A stretch of DNA of 64,000 bases from Actinocorallia herbida (lineage in GTDB: Bacteria; Actinomycetota; Actinomycetes; Streptosporangiales; Streptosporangiaceae): assembly GCF_003751225.1 (NCBI RefSeq), contig NZ_RJKE01000001.1, positions 4,526,001-4,590,000 on the forward strand. The letters are read 5' to 3'. Numbering within the stretch: the stretch's first letter is position 1; every line of letters starts with the position of its first letter. The notes below the pieces were generated by a model. It searched no databases, was not told the origin of the DNA, and saw only the letters and a list, made by a program, of their open reading frames with translations. Both the position numbers and the translations under genes were made by a program. Below are positions 59,484 to 64,000 of this stretch, in pieces.

Positions 59484-60526
59484 CGGGCGCGGAGCGGACG
59501 GCCCCCGCGTCCGCACGCACGGGAACGATCCAAGTGGCGGCGTTGGAAGACCTCTCGCCCGCCCGGGTCCAGCGCTGGCAGGACGCGTACGAGCGGACGG
59601 GCGTGCGGGTGCAGCAGTCGCCCGCCTACGCGCGTGCCCTGAGCGCGGCGGGGAGCCGGATCCTCGTGGCGACGGGCGACGACGTGGTCGCCGCGTTCAC
59701 CCGCGGTCCGGCGATGTGCTCGGCCGTCGGGGCCGACGAGCCGCTTCTCGGCACGACGGAGCCGTGCGCCGCGCGGCTGGTGCCGGTGGTCGCGGCGGTC
59801 CGGCGGGCCACCGGCCTGCCGGTGTACCTGCCGCTGGTGGACGACCGGTACGCGGAGGTGTCCGGGCACGGTGAGTTCGCGTGCTGGGACCGGCCGCCGA
59901 ACTCGCTGATCGACTGGACCCGGCAGGGCCTGGACCTGCGGGACCGGGTCCGCGAGCGCGGCACCTCGCAGCCGGACCGCAAGCGCCGCCTCGTCGAACG
60001 CGACGGGCTGGTGCTGGACCACGGGACGACGGGCGAGGCCGCCGCGCGGGACATGCTCGCCGTCGACGACCGGTCGTGGAAGGCAGCGCGCGGCCAGAGC
60101 ATGCGCGAGCGCGGTGACCAGGCGGCGCTCTACGGCGGGCTGGTGCGCGACGGCGTCGTCGGCGTCACGTTCCTGCGCGACGGCGGCGCTCCCGTCGCGT
60201 TCCGGCTCGACTCCCGCGCGGGCGACCGGCTGACCTGCCTCAAGTGGTCCTACGACGAGTCCTACCGGCGCTACTCCCCCGGCCTCTACCTGCTCACCGA
60301 GGGCCTGGTCCGGCAGTGGGGCGACCGCGGGCTGCGCGTGGTCGACCTGTTCGGCGGCCCCGACACCGTCAAGGACCTGCTGCACACCCACCGGGTCCCC
60401 CGGATCGACGTCTGGTGCGGCGACCCGGAACTCGGCGCCGCGCAGGCCCGCGACCGGCGCGCGCTGGACGAGCGGACCGGACGGGCCCGTGACGGCGGAA
60501 GGGGGCTGCGCCATGCCTTCGAGTGA
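59480..60526 (+). CDS. FemAB/CelD-like acyltransferase 2
   Basis: 348 aa. A CelD/BcsL-type GNAT fold in the second half: DDRSWKAARGQSM, LRDGGAPVAFRLDSRAGDRL, then KWSYDESYRRYSPGLYLLTEG, a hallmark of this family, and DLFGGPDTVKDLLH. CelD-like proteins acylate polysaccharide or sugar amines; some Fem homologues use aminoacyl-tRNA in natural-product pathways. It overlaps gene 1 by ATGA and the next gene by 14 bp. Second acyltransferase of the cluster. Confidence 0.75.
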   Translation: MTGAERTAPASARTGTIQVAALEDLSPARVQRWQDAYERTGVRVQQSPAYARALSAAGSRILVATGDDVVAAFTRGPAMCSAVGADEPLLGTTEPCAARLVPVVAAVRRATGLPVYLPLVDDRYAEVSGHGEFACWDRPPNSLIDWTRQGLDLRDRVRERGTSQPDRKRRLVERDGLVLDHGTTGEAAARDMLAVDDRSWKAARGQSMRERGDQAALYGGLVRDGVVGVTFLRDGGAPVAFRLDSRAGDRLTCLKWSYDESYRRYSPGLYLLTEGLVRQWGDRGLRVVDLFGGPDTVKDLLHTHRVPRIDVWCGDPELGAAQARDRRALDERTGRARDGGRGLRHAFE

Positions 60527-61430
60527 GCACCCGGGAGCGGTGGAGCTGGCGCGCCGGTTCGGCCAGCCCGACGTGGTCTTCACCGCCTCGGGCTCCGCCG
60601 CCCTCGAGGTCGCCTTCGAGGTGCTCGGGGTCGGCGCGGGCGACGAGGTCGTCGTCCCCGACCTCGGCTGCCCTTCGATCGCGGCCGCGGTCGTCCGCCG
60701 GGGCGCCGTGCCGGTGTTCGTGGGCGTCGGCCCTGCGCTGACGCTGAGCCCGGACGACGTGGCGGCCGCGCTGTCCGCGCGGACCCGGGCGGTCGTGGCC
60801 GCGCACCACTACGGCCTGCCGTGCGACGTGCGCGGCATCGTCGACACGCTGCCCCCGGGCATCACCGTGATCGAGGACGTGGCCCAGACCTGGGGCACCC
60901 TGGCGCGGGGGCGGATCTCGGGTTCCGTGGGCACGCTCGCCGTGACGTCGTTCGGGTCGTCGAAGCCGGTGTCGCTGGGCGGCGGTGGTGCGCTGCTGGG
61001 GCCGCCCGGCGTGCTGCGCGGGGCCGTCTCCCACGGTGACGTAAGGGACAGGCGATCGCCTCGGCCCTCGTCTCCGGCGCGCCTGCCCGTCCGGCTGCTC
61101 GACGACCTGCCCGCCGCGATCGCGGCCGCCGACCGGCGGCTCGCCGCGCGGCGGGCCGCGGTCGCCGCGTTCCTCGACAGCGACCTCTCCGCGCACTTCC
61201 GCCTGCCGCCGCGGCCGCCGGACAGCAGCGCGGGGTGGACCCGGGTGCCGCTGTACCCCGTGGGGCCCGGGTCGGCGGCGCAGGTACCGCGGCTGCGGCG
61301 GACGCTCGGCGGCGTGCAGCCGATGCACCCGGTGCCTCCCTCGGGGCTCCCCATGTTCCAGGACTTCGCCAAACGGGTGGTCCGCGGTCCCGGTAGACCG
61401 GCCGACCCCTTCCTCGTCAAGATCGGATGA
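60513..61430 (+). CDS. DegT/DnrJ/EryC1-type PLP enzyme, short form
   Basis: 305 aa, about 60-80 residues shorter than the family. Seen: ASGSAALEVAFEVLGVGAGDEV, PLP-binding D122 in VIEDVAQTWG and the PLP Lys K151 in FGSSKPVSLGGGG. After the Lys the region that in intact homologues carries the NLRMTELQAAL-like motif is missing, so it may need a partner or act as a non-aminating variant. The ATG at 60513 has GGAAGGGGG upstream. Next to a full-length paralogue. Confidence 0.8.
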   Translation: MPSSEHPGAVELARRFGQPDVVFTASGSAALEVAFEVLGVGAGDEVVVPDLGCPSIAAAVVRRGAVPVFVGVGPALTLSPDDVAAALSARTRAVVAAHHYGLPCDVRGIVDTLPPGITVIEDVAQTWGTLARGRISGSVGTLAVTSFGSSKPVSLGGGGALLGPPGVLRGAVSHGDVRDRRSPRPSSPARLPVRLLDDLPAAIAAADRRLAARRAAVAAFLDSDLSAHFRLPPRPPDSSAGWTRVPLYPVGPGSAAQVPRLRRTLGGVQPMHPVPPSGLPMFQDFAKRVVRGPGRPADPFLVKIG

Positions 61431-61439
61431 GCCGACGCC

Positions 61440-62633
61440 ATGACCTTCGTGAACCCGCACCAGTTCTTCGACCTGTCGCGCGAAGAACCCGACTCGCTGA
61501 CCTGCCTGCGGTCGGTCCTGCGCGACGGGCAGCTGTTCCGTTACGTGGAGACCGAACGGGAGTCCCTCAACAGCCTCGTCGAGGCCCGCTTCGCCGAGCA
61601 CTTCGGTAAGGAGGCGGCGACCGCGGTCGCCAACGGGACCGTGGGCCTGCGGCTCGCCCTGCGCGCGCTGGGCGTGGGTCCCGGCGACCGCGTGCTGGTC
61701 AGCGCCTACTCGTTCATCGCGTGCGCCATGGCGATCGCCTCCGTCGGCGCGGTGCCGATCCCGATGGACCTGGTCGAGCCGCTGACGGACAGCACCGATC
61801 TGCTGGTGGCCCCGCCGTTCCCCGTCGCGGCGGTGATGCTGGTGCACGTCCAGGGGCACTCCGTGGCGGTGCGCGGGATGCGCGACCTGTGCGACCGGCT
61901 GGGCGTGCCGCTGATCGAGGACGTGAGCCAGGCGCTCGGCGCGGGCACCCTGCACGGCGTCGCCGGCACGCTCGGGGACGTCGCGGTCACCAGCTTCCAG
62001 CAGTCCAAGCAGGTGTCCTCGGGTGAGGGCGGCCTGGTCGCCGGCCGGGCGGACCTGGTCGAGAAGGTGTACCGGATGGCCGACCTGGGCGCGGTGCGCG
62101 GCGCGGGCGGGCTGCCCGACTGGGACGACGAGCGCGCCGTCCTCGGGGACAACCTGCGGATGACCGAGTTGCAGGCGGCACTGGTCATGGACCAGGCGCG
62201 GATGCTCGACGACACGATCTCCCGGCAGCGGGCCCACCGCGCGCGGCTGCGGGAGCTGCTCGGCGCCGACGTCGCCCCGGCCGTCATCGACAGCGAGGCC
62301 CCGGACCGGGACGCGGCCACGCACACCCTGCTGCTGGCGCGCGACGCGATGAGCGCGCAGCGGTTCTGCGCCGCGCTCCGCGCGGAGCAGGTGCTGGCCC
62401 GCGTGGTCTGGCGGAAGACCTTCCCCGAATTCGGGGTGTTCCGGCGCGACGAGGGGCTGCGCAAGCACCTCGCCGCGCTGCCGGGGCCGAAGACGGCGGA
62501 GGAGCTGGCCCCGCGGATCCTCAGTGTGCCGTCGTCGAAGTACGTGACCGAGGCCGGACTGGCCGCGGTCGCCGAGGCCGTCCGCGCCAACCGGGGCCTG
62601 CTGGCCGAGAGCGCGCGGAACGGGGCGTCGTGA
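61440..62633 (+). CDS. DegT/DnrJ/EryC1/StrS-type aminotransferase
   Basis: 397 aa, full length. It transfers an amino group to a keto-sugar or keto-cyclitol with PLP. Seen: VANGTVGLRLALRALGVGPG, D161 in IEDVSQALG, Schiff-base Lys K190 in SFQQSKQVSSGEGG, and NLRMTELQAALVMDQ in the C-terminal domain. Nine bases separate it from the shortened paralogue. A natural explanation for the cluster is an amino-sugar or cyclitol product. Confidence 0.88.
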   Translation: MTFVNPHQFFDLSREEPDSLTCLRSVLRDGQLFRYVETERESLNSLVEARFAEHFGKEAATAVANGTVGLRLALRALGVGPGDRVLVSAYSFIACAMAIASVGAVPIPMDLVEPLTDSTDLLVAPPFPVAAVMLVHVQGHSVAVRGMRDLCDRLGVPLIEDVSQALGAGTLHGVAGTLGDVAVTSFQQSKQVSSGEGGLVAGRADLVEKVYRMADLGAVRGAGGLPDWDDERAVLGDNLRMTELQAALVMDQARMLDDTISRQRAHRARLRELLGADVAPAVIDSEAPDRDAATHTLLLARDAMSAQRFCAALRAEQVLARVVWRKTFPEFGVFRRDEGLRKHLAALPGPKTAEELAPRILSVPSSKYVTEAGLAAVAEAVRANRGLLAESARNGAS

Positions 62634-63730
62634 CCGCGCGGGTGGCCGTGCTGGCCACGGCGTTCGGCTTCGGCCCGGCGGCCAAGGCCTGGAGCGTCGG
62701 CCGGGCGCTGACCGCCGGGCACGGCGTGGACGTGCGCTACTTCGGGTCCGGCTGCGCGCTGGACTTCTTCGCCGCGCAGGGCCTGTGCCCCGACGGACCG
62801 GCCGGCCCGGTTCCGGAGCACGACCCGGAGTTCCCGGCGGGATACGACGCGGTGGTCAACGTGCTGGCGCCGGAGCTGATCCCGTCGCCGGAGGTCGCCG
62901 CGCTGACCCACTACGTCGACAGCCTCGGGTTCCTGTGGCAGCCGGCCGACGTGCCGCCGGACAGTCCGCTGCGCCGGGTGCGCGCCTACTACGCCCAGGA
63001 CCTCTTCGGCAGTGCCGAGAACCTGGCCCGGCTCGGGATGCCCGACGTCACCCCGGTCTCGGGGATCGTGGCCGAGACCGGGGTGCCGCCCGCCCGCCCC
63101 GGCCGCGACGGGTCACGTGCGGTGGTGCACCTCGGCGGCCTGGGCAACCCGGCGGGCACCGGTTCCGCGCGGGCGTACCTGCCCCTGGTCGAACGACTGC
63201 TGGTCGAGCTGCGCGAAGGCCCCCATGCGCTGACCGTGGCGATGAACCGGGCCATCGACGGGCTGTCGCTGACCACCGACGTACCGGTCGAGCACCTCTC
63301 CGGTGCGGACTTCCGCACCGCCGTGGCCGACTGCGCCGTGGTGTTCAGCTCGCCGGGCCTGACCACGCTGGTCGAGACGTCGCAGGCCGGCCGGGCCTAC
63401 GTCCCCCTTCCCCCGCAGAACTGGAGCCAGGTCGTCATCAGCGAGCGGATGGCCGCACGGTCCGGCCTGGAGATCTGGCCGTTCCTGTCCGCCAGGTACC
63501 GCCGGATCGACGAACGCGCCGACGAGATGGGCAAGGCCGCCGAGGTGCGCGAGATCAACCGCGACCTGGCGGCCGACCCGGACTTCGCGGCGGAGTACGG
63601 AGTCCTCGCGCTCCGTGCCGCAGAAGCGGCCGAGGCGCCCGCCGTGGGCGCTCCGTTCACAGGTGCGCGCGAGATCGCCGCCGCGGTCGCCGCCGACCTG
63701 GGCGCTCGAGACGACCTACTACGAGGGTGA
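62630..63730 (+). CDS. GT-B-like glycosyltransferase
   Basis: 366 aa, GTG start overlapping the previous stop. N-terminal Rossmann-like half: VAVLATAFGFGPAAKAWSVG and DVRYFGSGCALDFF. C-terminal half: VVHLGGLGNP, then CAVVFSSPGLTTLVETSQAG, resembling the donor-binding Gly-rich loop of UGT/MurG-type enzymes. The acceptor and nucleotide sugar are unknown. It sits between the aminotransferase and the LOG-family gene. Confidence 0.7.
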   Translation: MTARVAVLATAFGFGPAAKAWSVGRALTAGHGVDVRYFGSGCALDFFAAQGLCPDGPAGPVPEHDPEFPAGYDAVVNVLAPELIPSPEVAALTHYVDSLGFLWQPADVPPDSPLRRVRAYYAQDLFGSAENLARLGMPDVTPVSGIVAETGVPPARPGRDGSRAVVHLGGLGNPAGTGSARAYLPLVERLLVELREGPHALTVAMNRAIDGLSLTTDVPVEHLSGADFRTAVADCAVVFSSPGLTTLVETSQAGRAYVPLPPQNWSQVVISERMAARSGLEIWPFLSARYRRIDERADEMGKAAEVREINRDLAADPDFAAEYGVLALRAAEAAEAPAVGAPFTGAREIAAAVAADLGARDDLLRG

Positions 63731-63738
63731 GGGCACGG

Positions 63739-64000
63739 ATGCAGACCCACAACGGGCTCGACGCGGCACTGCGGTCCATCGCGGACGAGCTGACGGTCGT
63801 GCGCGACTGGCACCAGGTGTCCCGGTCACTGGAACAGGGCAGGTTCGCCACGGTCTTCGGCTCGGCCCGCACGGAACGCGGCGCGCCGTCCTACGAGATG
63901 GCCCGGGAGCTCGGCGAGGCGCTCGCCGAACGCGGCTGGGCGGTGGTGACCGGCGGGGGGCCGGGCATCATGCAGGCGGCACGGGACGGCAGCGGCGACA
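63739..64000 (+). CDS. LOG-family protein, truncated by window end
   Basis: At least 87 aa visible; ATG at 63739 with GAGGGTGAGGG upstream. Seen: VFGSARTERGAPSYEMAREL and VVTGGGPGIMQAARDG, the Rossmann signature of LOG/TIGR00730 proteins (mis-annotated as lysine decarboxylase). Known members are nucleoside 5'-monophosphate phosphoribohydrolases, including enzymes in cytokinin and nucleoside-antibiotic pathways. The PGGXGTXXE motif lies beyond the edge. Confidence 0.85.
   Translation, partial: MQTHNGLDAALRSIADELTVVRDWHQVSRSLEQGRFATVFGSARTERGAPSYEMARELGEALAERGWAVVTGGGPGIMQAARDGSGD

Noticed and set aside
1-64000. CRISPR arrays, tRNA genes, insertion sequences, prophage or defence islands.
   Set aside because: No regularly spaced repeats, no cloverleaf sequences with CCA-type ends, and no transposase, integrase or known defence gene family was seen. 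The WYL regulator alone is not evidence of a defence system.

Overview
The window is very GC-rich, with third codon positions almost all G or C. It carries many TetR, LysR, MarR, IclR and LuxR-type regulators, Tat and lipoprotein secretion signals, and multi-subunit acyl-CoA chemistry. This points to a filamentous actinomycete; Actinomadura or another Thermomonosporaceae/Streptosporangiales member is my guess from protein style, not a proven assignment. I see no tRNA, rRNA, CRISPR array, insertion sequence or phage gene, so it reads as an ordinary chromosomal arm with accessory metabolic islands.

Region 0-8 kb: a fused indolepyruvate:ferredoxin oxidoreductase is divergent from an Lrp/AsnC regulator. 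A stand-alone argJ follows, then a Tat-exported latex clearing protein (rubber oxygenase) whose Arg/Thr/His residues can be placed by spacing, then a DMT-type membrane protein. Region 8-20 kb: an OsmC protein, a decayed sulfatase remnant, and three regulator/target pairs with clear palindromic operators (TetR/quinone oxidoreductase, LysR/MFS, TetR/pentapeptide repeat). A two-gene acyl-CoA dehydrogenase pair, a DUF1963-like protein, a monoacylglycerol lipase and a DM13 protein complete it.

Region 21.5-39.3 kb is the most coherent metabolic block. A translationally coupled ribose/galactose-type ABC importer ends in a crotonase that resembles 6-oxocamphor hydrolase, a retro-Claisen C-C hydrolase. 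A large LuxR-type ATPase regulator faces it. Divergent from the regulator runs an operon of carboxylesterase, two paralogous acid-CoA ligases and an enoyl-CoA hydratase. A second operon holds an FAD monooxygenase, an SsuABC-type importer and a SnoaL-like protein. Together these suggest import, oxidation, ester cleavage, ring opening, CoA activation and beta-oxidation of a cyclic, possibly terpenoid or steroid-like ketone or ester. The substrate is unknown.

Region 39-57 kb: a MarR-controlled ABC exporter; a complete two-component system upstream of a lipoprotein and MacAB-like efflux operon; then small hydrolases and hypotheticals, several of which look leaderless; then a NIPSNAP/WYL-regulator pair and an IclR-controlled 3-oxoacid CoA-transferase with two matching operators. 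Region 57.7-64 kb: the left part of a tightly packed operon (NAD-binding dehydrogenase, two FemAB/CelD-like acyltransferases, two DegT-type PLP enzymes, a GT-B-like glycosyltransferase, a LOG-family protein) that runs off the right edge. It resembles an amino-sugar or nucleoside-type biosynthetic cluster that I cannot match to a known product.
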